Source: Cyclina sinensis
Lineage: Eukaryota; Mollusca; Bivalvia; Venerida; Veneridae
DNA: 64,000 nucleotides
Assembly: GCA_012932295.1 (NCBI GenBank)
Contig: JAAONU010000006.1
Coordinates: 20,290,904-20,354,903 of the forward strand
Direction: 5' to 3'
Numbering within the stretch: position 1 is the first letter of the stretch; the number at the start of each line of letters is the position of its first letter. Made by a program: the position numbers and the translations under genes. Positions 11,901 to 23,112 of this stretch are shown here, piece by piece. The notes under the pieces are model-generated. The model worked only from the letters and a program-made list of their open reading frames with translations, made no database searches and was not told the origin of the DNA.

Positions 11901-14900
11901 AAGGGCAGGGATGGGGGAAGACATAACAACAAACAATTGAAGGTATAGCCCTTGGTGTTTCCCAGCAGCAGATTTTTAAAGTTTTCCCTATATAAATCCT
12001 TGTGTAAAATCAAATGACCCCCGGGTGGGCGCAGTTTTGACCCCAGTGTCATGATTTGAACAAACTTGGTAGAGGTCCACTAGACAATGCTGCAAACCAA
12101 ATATCTAAACTCTAGTCCTTGTGGTTTCTGACAAGAAGAGTTTTAAAACTGTTCCTATATAACTCTATGTAAAACATGTGACCCCTGGGGCAGGGCCTTT
12201 TTTGACCCAGAGGCTATGATTTGAACAAACTTGGTAGAGGTCTAGTAGACAATGCTGTACACCAAATATCTTAACTCTAGGCTTTGTGGTATCTGAAAAG
12301 AAGATTTTTAAAATTTTTCCTATATAACTCTGTGTAAAACTTGTGACCACAGGGGCGGATGCATTTTTGACCCAGGGCCAAAGATTTGAACAAACTTGGT
12401 AGTGGTCCTCTTGACAATGCTACATACAAAATATCTAAGCTTTTTTTTCTTAACTCTAGGCTTTGTGGTATCTGAAAAGAAGATTTTTAAAGTTTTTCCT
12501 ATATAACTCTATGTAAAAATGTGACACCCGGGACAGGGCCTATTTTGAACCAGTGACTATGATTTGAACAAACTTAGTAGAGGTTCACTGGACAATGCTA
12601 CACACCAAATATCTAAACTCTAAGCCTCTGACAAGAAGTTTTTTTTTAAATTTTTTCCTATATAATTCTATGTAAAACATGTGACCACTGGGGCGGGGCC
12701 ATTTTTGACCTAGGAGCCATAATTTGAACAAACTTGGTAAAGGTCTACTGGACAATGCTGCATACCAAATATCTAAACTCTAGGCCTTGCGGTTTCTGAC
12801 AAGAAGATTTTTAAGTTTTCCCTATATAAAGCTATATAAAATCAACTGAGCCCTGGGGTGGGGTCAGTTTTGACCCCACGGTCATAATTTGAACAAACTT
12901 GGTAGAGGTTCAGTAGATGATGCTTCATACCAAATATCTAAGCTCCAGGCCCTGAAGTTTCCGAGAGGAAGATTTTTAAAGATCCGACTTTTAAAATCTA
13001 ATTTTAGCTCCAGTGAACCAGAATGCAAAGGACCAGAACCATTTGAACAATCTTGGTAGAGCTTCATGCAAGGAACATCCAAGGCAAGTTTCATTTAATT
13101 TGGCCCTTTGGTTTCAGAGGAGATGTCATTTGAATGAAAAGTTGACGACGGACGGACTGACGGACGGACGACGGACAAAGACTGATCAGAAAAGCTCACA
13201 CTGAGCACTTTGTGCTCAGGTGAGCTAAAAAATGTGCCTAAAGGATAAAAATGGCCCACATGACATCAGACTCTGGCAAAATTGAACAAGGCGGCCATTG
13301 GCCCCAAAGCGCTCACCTGAGGACAGACTGTTACTTGTGTGAAAGCGGAGAAAGCTAGTGTTTATTACAAGAATTTGAACAATGTTGGTCACTAGACCAT
13401 ACTTCATGCAAAATAATTTTCTTAATTTTTACTATATTCTTGGTCCAAATTTCAAAGCTGTACATCAAACAACAGGACAGTAGGTCACTAGGTCAAAATT
13501 AATGTCATCTAATATCAGAGTTCAATTCGACACCTGAAACTGTGCACATGGTCCAAATTTCATAGCTGTACGTAAAAATGCAAGAAAGAAGGTCACTGGG
13601 TCAGAATCTAGGTCAGCTGATATCAGATTTCAAATTCTATATCTAAAACTGTGCACGTGGTACAAATTTCAGAGCTGTACATCGAAAAACAAGAAAGTAG
13701 GTCACTAGGTCAAAATCTAGAACAGATCATATCAAAGTTCTTTCATATCAAAGTTCATATCTACATCTGAAACTGAGCACATGGTCCCAGTTTCATAGCT
13801 GTACATCAAACAAGAGAGCCATCATGGCTTTATCGCTCACCTGAGTATGACTCCTTTTTACAAAGTTTCTATGGACCTGGTTAATTGACCCCAGATGACC
13901 CAAGTTCAAACTTGACCTAGAAATTATAGAAACAATCTTTTTGACAAACTTACAGGTTATCTGGACAGCAAATGTTACCTCTAGAGTGTTAACAAGTTTT
14001 TTTCTATTTTTGGGCTCTGTGACCTAGTTTTTAAAATTAAATGATCCATATTCGAACTTGAGCTAAAAAAGATGGAAACAACTTTTCTGACAAATGTCAA
14101 GGATATTTGGACTGAAATTGTTACCTCAAGAGTGTTAAAAAGGTTTTTCCATATTTGTGCTCTGTGACCTAGTTTTTGACCCAAGATGACCCATATTCAA
14201 ACTTGAGCTAAAAATCATCAAAAAAAAAACCTGTCTGACAAATTTCCAGAATATTTTAGACAGAAAAAGTTACCTCTAGAGTTTTCACATGGTTTTTCCA
14301 TATTTAGGGTCTGTGTCCTAGTTTTTTTCCCAGATGACCCATATTCAAATTTGAGCTAGAAATCATCGAAACGACCTTTCTGACAAATTTCAGGGACATT
14401 TGGACTGAAAATGTAACCCCTAGAGCATTAACAAGGTTTTTCTACTTTTGGGCTCTGTGACCTAGTTTTTGACCCCAGATAACCAATTTTCAAAATTGAG
14501 CTGGAAAATCATTGATTTAACTCTCTGACAAATTTCCAGGTTATTTAGACAGAAAAAGTTACCTCTAGAGTGTTCACATGTTTTTTCCATATTTAGGGTC
14601 TGTGTCCTAGTTTTTGACCCCAGATGACCAATATTCGGATATGAGCTAGAAATAATTGAAACAATCTGACAAATTTCAAGAATATTTGGACTGAAAATGC
14701 TACCACTAGTGTGATAACAAGGTTCTTTCTATTTTTGGACTCTGTGACCTAGTTTTTAAACCCAGATGACCCATATTCAAACTTCAGCTAGAAATCACAG
14801 AAGCAACCTTTCTGACAAATTTTCAGGACATTTGGTCTGAAAATGTTACCTCTAGAGTGTTATCAAGGTTTTTCAATATTTGAACTCTGTGACCTAATTT

Positions 14901-17900
14901 TTGACCCTAGATGACCCATATTTGAACTTGTGCTAGAAATCATTGATACAACCTTTTTGACAAATTTCCAGGATGTTTGGACTGAAAAAGTAGCCTCTAG
15001 AGTGTTAACAAGGTTTTCTTTATTTGGGCTCTGTGACCTATTTTTCAACCCAGATAACCCATGTTCAAACTTGTCCGAGAAATCAATGAAACAAACATCC
15101 TGACCAAGTTTCATGACAATTGAGGCAAAAATGTGACCATTATAGTGTTAACAAACTAATTGTTGACGGACGGACGACGGACAAAATGCGATCACAAAAG
15201 CTCACTATGTCACTACGTGACAAGTGAGCAAAAAACAAGAAAGTAGGTCACTAGGTCAAAATCTAGGCCAGCTCATATCAAAGTTCATATTTACATCCGA
15301 AACTGTGCACATGGTCCAAATTTCATAGCTGTATATCAAATAACAAAATAGTAGGTCACTATGTCAAAATTTAGGTCATCTAAGTTCAATTCTAAAACTG
15401 ATACTGTTCAAAAGGTCCAAATTTCATAGCTGTACATAAAAAAGTAGGTCACTAGGTCAAAATCTAGAACAGATCATATCAAAGTTCAATTCTACATCTG
15501 AAACTGTGCACATGGTCCAAATTTCATAACTGTATATCAAATAACAAAAAAGTAGGTCACTGAGTCTCCTGGGGCAGGGCCATCTTTGACCCCAAGGTTT
15601 TAATTTAAACAATCTTGATATAGGTCCACCAGACAATATTTCATGTCAAATCTCTAAGCACTAGCTTCCTCGGTTTCAGAGATCACTTTTTATATGTATA
15701 TAAAAAAACCTATGACCCCCATGGCAGGGCCAATTTTAACCATAGGGCCATAATTTGAACAATCTTTGTAGAGGTCCACAAAGTTTCATGCCAAATATCT
15801 AAGCTCTAGCCTTTGAAGCTTCAGATGATAATTTACTATATGTATATAATGAAAATCTTTGACCCCCGGGCAGTCCCAATTTTTACCCCAAGGATACAAT
15901 CTGAACAAACTTGGTAGAGGTTCACTAGACAATGTTTCATGTCAAATATGTAAGCTCTAGCCTTTGAGATTTTAGAGAAGAAGTGTTTTTTTTAAAGTTT
16001 TTACTATATGTATATAAGGAAAACTATGACCCCCCACCCCACCTGGCCAGGGCCATTTTCAACCCTTGGGCCATAATTTGAACAATAACTGTAGGGGTCC
16101 TCTGTACAATGTTTCATGTGAAATATCAAAGCTCCAGCCTTTGCAGTTTTAAAGCAGAAGATTTTTTAAAAAGATTTTTCTATATGTATGTTAGGAAAAC
16201 CCATGACCCCTCAAGGGTAAAACTAGTTATGATGGTAGGGCTACAATTTGAACATCTTTGTAGAGGCCCACTAAACAATGTTTCATGCTAAATATCTGAG
16301 CTCTAGCGTTTGTCATTTCAGAGAAGAAGATTTTTAAAGTTTTTACTATATACATATAAGGAAAAACTATGACCCCCGGGGCGGGGCCAATTTTGACACT
16401 AGGGACATAAAAAACTTTGGTAGGACTTACAGATGATCTCATATACCAAAAATCAAAGCTCTGGGTCTTGTAATTTCTGACAAGAAGGTTTTTTAATTTG
16501 CATTTTTGAAACTTCTTTTTTGGCCCTGTGACCTACTTAAACAACAGACCGGAACCATTTGAACAACTTTGAAAGGGGACCACCCAAGGATCATTCCTGT
16601 GAAGTTTGCTTAATGTGCAGTCAGTGGTTTCAGAGGAGATGTTGTTTTTAAGAAATTGTTGACGACGGACGACGCACAACGACGGACACAGGGGGATCAC
16701 AAAAGCTCACCATGAGCACGTTGTGCTCAGGTGAGCTAAAATGAGAACAGTCAGCATCCGCTCTGATTAAAGCACATCCGATATACAAGTAAAACTAAAA
16801 TCCATTTCACGTGTTCAAATGGATAAAAATAGTAACTGGTTCGCCTTCAAAATCTTGAAAGCTAGGCACTTATTGGCAGATTGAAGGATCATGAGAACGT
16901 GACCTTGTTTTAGTGACGTTCAGATCATAATAGCAGAGCGTTATTTAGGAGCTGCTTTTAATCAGATTGAACACACGGTTATCTAACGTTATCTAACGTA
17001 CAAACTGTAATACAAATGAATAGATCGTGTTTGTTTTACCACCTCTGAAACAGGTAAGTCTTTATAAGAAAGGAGCGTTGGAGGCGAAAAATATAATAGA
17101 ATACCAACCGTTAACTCGTCTAAGATTTGGTTTTCGTTACATGACGACTCGTGGACGGTATCTCCGTCTTCAAGATTAGATGTAGAAAATCCTTGAGAAT
17201 AATCAAGCTTTAAAAGTCCAGAAAACGAAAATGTGTCCGTTTTTAATGTAGGTATAGTCTCACATGTAACTGTATGTGGGTTAACCCCATTGCACATGGC
17301 ACAAAATATATTGCGGAACAAATACATCATAAGGCTAAACTCTGATCTATATGCTTGGCAAGCTACTTGTAAATGTTCATCATACTCTGTCCATAATCCG
17401 GTTACATTGCATTGAGAAATAAAATATTTACATTCTTGTAGCTTCATCCTTGTATCCATGTTCACAAACTTAATGTCACATTCTTCAGTAGCAAATACAA
17501 GATCAATCATATCTTTCTCAGAGGTAATTTCATCAAACATATTAATTTCTTCTGCGCAAGACAATTGAGATCGGAAATATACAAGTTCCTTTTCTACCAA
17601 ACCATTACAAAACGCACAGTATCTGTTTCTGAACGCATCTAAACTACTGTTAGATAACACTGGAAGTGTTGACTTAAGTTTCATATCTTTTGTATATGGC
17701 CTCGAACAGTTTTCTTTCAACAAGGGGTCCGTATCCGCAGGGCAGTCATAATATGCTAGAAACCCTTTCTTTTCGTAAGACGGTCTATAAGTTAAGTGCT
17801 GTAAGACACAAGTTTGTTCAACACTGTCTCCAGTTTCTTCCAAACGAACTGTTTTGTTTTCTGTTTGAAATGGCGTACTTAAATTTGACGTCGCAATTCT

Positions 17901-18320
17901 AAATTCCTCCTCGTTCATGATGCTGGGACAGCAAGTTTTTTCATGTTTGCAGATAGATTTGTCACAAGAGCAAGGCTGACAACAACTCTCTTTGTCTGTT
18001 GATGCGTCCACGGAAAAATTACACAGCGTTTCGTATGGGCAAAATTTCATTTGAGTTTCGACGACATACCGTTGAAACTCGTTTCTAAATGACGCAAGAT
18101 AGTCAATGACATGTTTTTGTGTCTGAATATACAAATCCATAGTTTCAGCAGTGGGATTGAATAGATGTATCTTCAGCTGTGGGGAAGTTACCGTTACTAA
18201 AGTGAATGAATCAAATGTAAGTGTTGTCTTCACAGACTTCTCAGTAACATCACCACCACCAGTTTCACTTCTAACAGTAGTCATCATCCATGCTAAAAGA
18301 ATGATACTTCTTAATAGCAT
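7923..18320 (-). CDS. Orphan adhesion/Methuselah-like family B 7TM receptor with repetitive cytoplasmic tail
   Basis: Two exons: 18320-17109 and 10685-7923, joined in phase 0 (..DELT|DQCKDLFC..), 1324 aa. I chose Met at 18320, not the upstream in-frame Met at 18419, because it starts a signal peptide (MLLRSIILLAWMMTTVRS). The ectodomain is Cys-rich (ESCCQPCSCDKSICKHEKTC) with many N-glycosylation sites. The 7TM core (about residues 687-942, genomic 9835-9070) carries family B2 signatures: SLPGKNNMSLAASLMISQ after TM1, STWLFGFL in TM6 and LNGGQGVFIMLAF in TM7. I see no GPS autoproteolysis motif before TM1, which fits Methuselah-like receptors. From about residue 989 the tail is 12-residue repeats (NSGHGTDSSDKP type). 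The stop lies inside the repeat array. The exon 1 donor (ACG|GTTGGT) is weak but keeps the frame. Ligand and coupling are unknown. Confidence 0.85.
10760..10826. repeat. 67-bp palindromic element with GC-rich hairpin
   Basis: GCAAACAGTGCAGACCC..AGACGCCG faces CGGCGTCT..GGGTCTATACTGTTTGC around an AATA loop. This palindrome type is very common in bivalve genomes (from memory). It lies 75 bp upstream of the receptor exon 2 acceptor on the transcribed strand. Confidence 0.75.
10968..13229 (+). mobile_element. Hairpin-ended interspersed element with tandem internal units (non-autonomous, Helentron-like?)
   Basis: The left end is AACAAGAGAGCCATGACGG..CGCTCACCTGAG. The interior is about 14 diverged units of 150-190 bp (..GTGACCTTTGACCTACTGACCC.. 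then ..TTTGAACAAACTTGGTAGAG..). The right end is GACGGACGGACTGACGGACG, then a hairpin of TGAGCAC/GTGCTCA, then GGTGAGCTAA. The ends contain CTCACCTGAG and its inverse CTCAGGTGAG. There is no transposase ORF. The 3' hairpin followed by CTAA and the lack of an obvious target duplication recall rolling-circle elements, but the assignment is inference. It sits in the receptor intron. Confidence 0.65.
13285..16740 (+). mobile_element. Second copy of the hairpin-ended element, interrupted by a third copy
   Basis: The left end is AACAAGGCGGCCATTGG..GCGCTCACCTGAGG. Interior units include GGTCACTAGGTCAAAATC and CATGGTCCAAATTTCATAGC. The right end is GACGACGGACGACGCACAAC, then AAAAGCTCACC, a TGAGCAC/GTGCTCA hairpin and GGTGAGCTAAA. 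It contains an inserted copy at about 13808-15232. Same orientation as the receptor-intron copy before it, only 55 bp away. Confidence 0.65.
13808..15232 (+). mobile_element. Third, nested copy of the hairpin-ended element
   Basis: The left end is AACAAGAGAGCCATCATGGC..ATCGCTCACCTGAG; the interior is ten or so units of about 130 bp containing CTCTGTGACCTAGTTTTTGA; the right end is GGACGGACGACGGACAAAAT, a TCACTACGTGA hairpin and CAAGTGAGCAAAA. Outer sequence GTACATCAAA on the left resumes as AAACAAGAAAGTAGG on the right. The unbroken phrase GTACATCGAAAAACAAGAAA at 13677-13696 shows how the empty site looked. Confidence 0.65.
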
Positions 18321-18420
18321 ATTTGTATTGACCTCTTTGCGTATATATTCAGGAAACACCCGTTTCTTTATTCCAAACAACATTTGTTTCTGTTTAGTTA
18401 TAATTATTGTTCCCGACAAA

Positions 18421-19852
18421 ATAAATTCTTATTTATTAAAGTTTTATACACGTGTTACTGTTGAAGATCAAACTTCGGAAACAAAAACTTCAATGTCATT
18501 AAATATATTCGGAATGTCTCTACGCAATTCATATAAATAATTCCGTTTTTATCATCAGATACGAGATTTCACCAAGTCCATGAAATATTCAAATTTTTAA
18601 TGTGGTTGCCATTTGTTAATTGCTCAGTCTCGCAATATTTCAACAAGCTGGATAATTTAATTCACAATGGTATTTCCCTTGAGATTCGATCCATTTAGTT
18701 TGCTGAAAGATTACAGTTTACATCAAAGGTTGTTTCCGTGATTTCGCTGTTACACAACAAATATTTGACAAAATATTCGAAAAAAATGTAGTTTTTTAAC
18801 TTCACAAATTTCTGAGCATTTAAAAGTTGGGATGGCTCCTCTATCCTAACTTTACTGCAATATACGTAATGAATCTGTTATCAGTATAATCATATTTACC
18901 TACCTGTATCAAGCAACGAGATACACCCATTTTTGCAACACGTCATATAATATTTTTATGTGTTCATTTTGAAATATACGAGTACAGGCATACAACGCAT
19001 GGAGTTGTTCACGTATTACAAAATGGTTCTGTTCTGGATGAAAGCCAGTCCACTATGTAAGAAAGATTTCAAAGATGTGACCTCTTGTTTCTGTTGCGCT
19101 CATTTTTGAAATAAAATGTTAATGGACAAAAAACAAGTTTTGCCCTTTTAAGGCTAGGAATATTTGCTTAAACCTTCGTGCATAAAACACTGAGCACACT
19201 TAAGTAGCCACTGACTACTTTCTTGTGTATCAATGGTTACGAAAGACAAGTGTTGTTTGAATACAATGAATATTGTGACCCTTCTGAGACTTCGAAAACA
19301 TGTTAACAATTTTAAAGGCTTATCTAGCTTACCACTAATGGCGCTGATTTGTAACCTGGCATGGCCTTCAGGGGTTTCACACAAATCAAACTAGTTTTGT
19401 CTGAATTTAACACAAATCACGACCCTTTTTGAAAAAGTAAATGAAAAATGATCTGATTTGAAGATGTACGTCGTAATCTTCTCGTACAAATGTGATATCA
19501 GAACATTCGCTTGTTGTTTTTTTTTTTAAATAGAACTATGTAAATTTTGCTTAAATGCTCTATCACACTAATTGAGTATTGCGACGAATAATATGGGCGC
19601 ATTTTCTGGAAAATCGAGACCACAGTGACATTTATCCGGTAAATTTGTTTATTCACCATTGATTTTGATCAACAGTACGTGTCGCTTGAGAATTTGCTTC
19701 TAACTATTATCATATAGATTTACATGTATTAGAACTAGTTGGTTAAATGTCTGGGTTGAAATCTACAATGTATTATCCCATATACAACAATAAATCAATA
19801 AAAATAGACGATAAACTTTGAGACATTTCTTGCTTAATAACATAAACCATTT
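18421..19852. other. Intergenic; contains one arm of a diverged duplication
   Basis: No gene recognised. About 18840-18990 (TTATCAGTATAATCA..CAACGAGAT..TTTTTATGTGTT..ATTTTGAAA) matches about 21500-21640, suggesting an old duplicated block around the lectin-like sequences. Confidence 0.5.
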
Positions 19853-20060
19853 CTAATAAATTAGATATTTTGTGACATAGCCAGCTAAGCTTGATTGTGT
19901 CCACGTGTTGAACTTAAGAGTGGCTGAAGTGGCCTTGTTATTGCAGAAACGCGCTAGCAGGATTTGGAAGACACCCAGCTCTGATAAAGCAATCGTGGCA
20001 ATGGAGACCTTTGCAAATGGCAGTGGAAACACAATAACTTTACTAGACAGGTGAGTCGCG
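19853..20060 (-). pseudogene. Decayed H-type lectin exon
   Basis: Minus-strand translation SSKVIVFPLPFAKVSIATIA, followed by an altered middle and FNTW, aligns with the intact lectin exon at 23384-23113 (SKVAVFSPPFTKVPVVTF..VNTW). The middle no longer aligns in one frame: the DNA matching the intact RISAS codons (CGCGTTTCTGCAA) is now shifted. A net 12 nt are missing before the shared AACACGTGG. The Trp-Ala-Asp-Thr continuation is lost. I see no signal-peptide exon for it nearby. It is most likely a relic of a tandem lectin duplication. Confidence 0.65.
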
Positions 20061-20137
20061 TTTCGTTTTATTAAAAATAATATTTGCAAGACACCATGTA
20101 TTCGTTGCCATTGCAGCGACATTGTTTGAAAGAGCAA

Positions 20138-23112
20138 ATTTGAACTTTAGCCAGAAATCTTTGCGACAGAATAGATTTACCACCGCGACGCTCTTAAATG
20201 CCAAAGGCTTGCAGAAGCGGAAAATTATAACCTATAAAAATAAAATGATCCAGTAAGGATTGCAATAAATTGAAAGTACTACTGAAATAGCTAGATTTTG
20301 TCCTTACTAATTTATTAATGGTATACTTAAGAATGTGATAATAGAATTTAAAAGAAATAAGTAGAGATTGTAAAAAGTAATAAAAATTAAGGAATGAACA
20401 ATTAACATATATTTGTTCTTATGTTACCATGACAACCAACTGCCTTGACACAATGTTTTGGATCTAGAAAGGTAATAAACTTTAAATTGAAAACCAAGTC
20501 TCCCAGCACCGGACATGTGGAGGTAGTTTTTTTTTTCATTCTGTCAAACACAAGTTGTATTTTTCGTTGTGCTCGCATGTTCAGCGTCCCAGGACATCTA
20601 TCTATCGGCCTTGTATTATGTGTCGGCAATTTCATGCTTGAATTTGAGGTATTTAAGAATTCTGTTATTCACATTTGGAATGGGTACCTTATCTTCATTC
20701 ATCTTCAGCCTATCCACCTCCCCCGCCATACCGCTCCACCACCCCCCCCCCCCCAAAAAAAAAAAAAGAAAAAAGAAAAAAAAGAAAACATTTTATCATA
20801 GAACTAAATTATCATTTGGAAACTTTATACACATTGTCCGTGTTTACGATACTTTAAACACATGTCCTTAAACTTTCATTGGACACAAACACTATTATAA
20901 TCATTAATCAAAATGCAAATCAATTGCATCATTTTAAAATCCTGCTAACTTTTTAAATAGCATTAAATTGCCATCAGCCTTGAATTGATTTTCAGCGCAA
21001 CTTTATCTGGATGAAGTTACACAAGGCGAGAAGTCGTTGAAAAGTGGTGTGAATATTTTCATTAAATTTATCGTATTGCAATCTAAACATGCATGTGTAA
21101 TCGTTCCCAGATCTTAATGCTTATGCATACATGCATGACAGGTATCAGTGTATCATACGGATAAATTTCGTTATTTTGAAAGCTTATGTGAACTGTGACA
21201 TTATATTCATACACGCTAATTAAAGTATTACGAGTCATGTGATTGTCATCCATAAAAATATGTAATAAACATTATAAAACTTTAAACAAAACTTAAACTT
21301 GCAAGCAAGCAAAGAAAAAAAAGAGATGTACATAAAAGTTTTTGTTGTTTTTTTTTTTCCAGAAAAAAGCTAAATACTCCTTCTATCTTTTTAACACAAA
21401 ACTTTCGCTAGTTCTCCTGCAATTGTAACACCTTTGAATTGTGGGAAAAGCTGTACACTGTGTTCAAGCAAAGTTGCTTTTCATAAATAATAAAATTGAA
21501 ATGTAACATACGCAATGGATATTTTATCAGTATAATCAAGTTTACCTATTCTATACGCAACGAGATGTACTCGTTTTGCAAAACAAATCACATTTAAATT
21601 ACAATTTTTGTAGTTTTTATGTGTTTATTTTGAAAAAAAGGCGGGTGCGGAAGTACTAAGCCATGAAGCCTTCTACACAAAATATATGTTTGGGATGAAC
21701 GCAGAGATCTACGTGCTGTTTCTACGTGCCCCTTTTAAACTATTTCCATACTCCCATAGATATAACTTACATGGATTAAGAAAATCGGTCCTTTCTGGAA
21801 ATTTGGCTAAACCTTTACTCATGTCACACTGTTAGAATACATCTAATTAAATCTAATTAAAAACAAACGGCATCGTCGGTGACCCCCGGTACATATTCCG
21901 CACAACTACATTATGTACCGTGGGATAATTGACTGCTGATTATTCGTTTATTCGCTAATATTTATTAGCGAAGGGATGTAACACTTCGTCGAATGAGATG
22001 CCGCATTACAAATAGACACTCCTCAGTGTGGAGAGTAGGCATAATGACAAGTTACTTAAAATAGACGTATTTCCCAGGAAACATAGCCGCGGAAGGCAAA
22101 TTGTAACAAGTAATTTCACTGGCTGAGATTCCGCAAGGGAAATCTTACGGAAACCAATGAAGGTAGGAATGAATTATTCATGAGTACGAAATTTTACCAG
22201 CCAATTGTCCCACGGTAGATAAATAGAGAGAAACGGAATGGATCGAACGTGGGTTTCCGACGATGAACAAACGGTGACCACTTCCAGGACTGACAACTCA
22301 TGGTTGAATATAATGCATATTAGCGGCCTTTCGAGACTAGTCTTCGCATAATTGACATGATGCATCGAATAAAGGGAGACTATAATGTTATACTCAGCTG
22401 CACTATCAGTACAAGAGTTAATGTTACTTAGTATGCTCAAAATTCTTTTTATATCAGTGTGAAACAGAAATAGTGACTTGCATGAATGATGTACATGTAG
22501 ATTAAACTTATATACCCTAAAAGGTGTTATTTCTCTACAGGTCTCGAACTAAACTCAGCTTTTCAGGCAATCTTGACATAACACGTACTTAAATAACGAT
22601 TTGTGAGACTGATTTGAAACTTGACATAATCATAATGAATGTCACACAATCACTGAATGTTTGATAGAACTTAGCACAAGTTAAGGCCTTTTCAAAACAT
22701 ACCGCTTTCATGAAGCCCTTATCTGTAGATTTATATCTAGATCAACACGAATCGATGCAACATCCTCTTGTAGTATCTGAATCTTGCCGCTTCAAGGTTT
22801 TTATCACATTTGCTGTGTTTTGATACGGACAATAAAAATGTATTTTCCGGAAAAGTGAAACCACCGCGTATTTTATCGCGATAATGTAGATTTGGTCATT
22901 AACAATTAATGATCTTCAAAACTGTATGTAATAAGAAGATTTGTTTGAAACATTTTGATGAAAACTTGTACAATGTACTGAATAATTATGTATTGAGTGT
23001 TATCAGTCTAGGTCAAAATAAAATTAAAGGTACTGTGTCCTACACTTTAAAATGTACATCAATGAAAAATTAATATTTCTTCCTGCTGAAATGAAAATTT
23101 CTTTTTATTAGA
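20138..23112. other. Intergenic, no gene recognised; low-complexity tracts
   Basis: A poly-C then poly-A/G tract lies at about 20738-20790. The second arm of the diverged duplication is at about 21500-21640. The rest is AT-rich with no exon, RNA gene or element end that I can support. Confidence 0.5.
21500..21640. repeat. Diverged duplicate of 18840-18990
   Basis: Shared runs include TATCAGTATAATCA, CAACGAGAT, TTTTTATGTGTT and ATTTTGAAA in the same order and orientation. Each copy lies upstream (by plus coordinates) of an H-lectin-like exon: 19853 and 23113. Confidence 0.5.

Noticed and set aside
20445..20871. Pro/Lys-rich plus-strand frames
   Set aside because: Created by the poly-C/poly-A tract; no family similarity or splice context.
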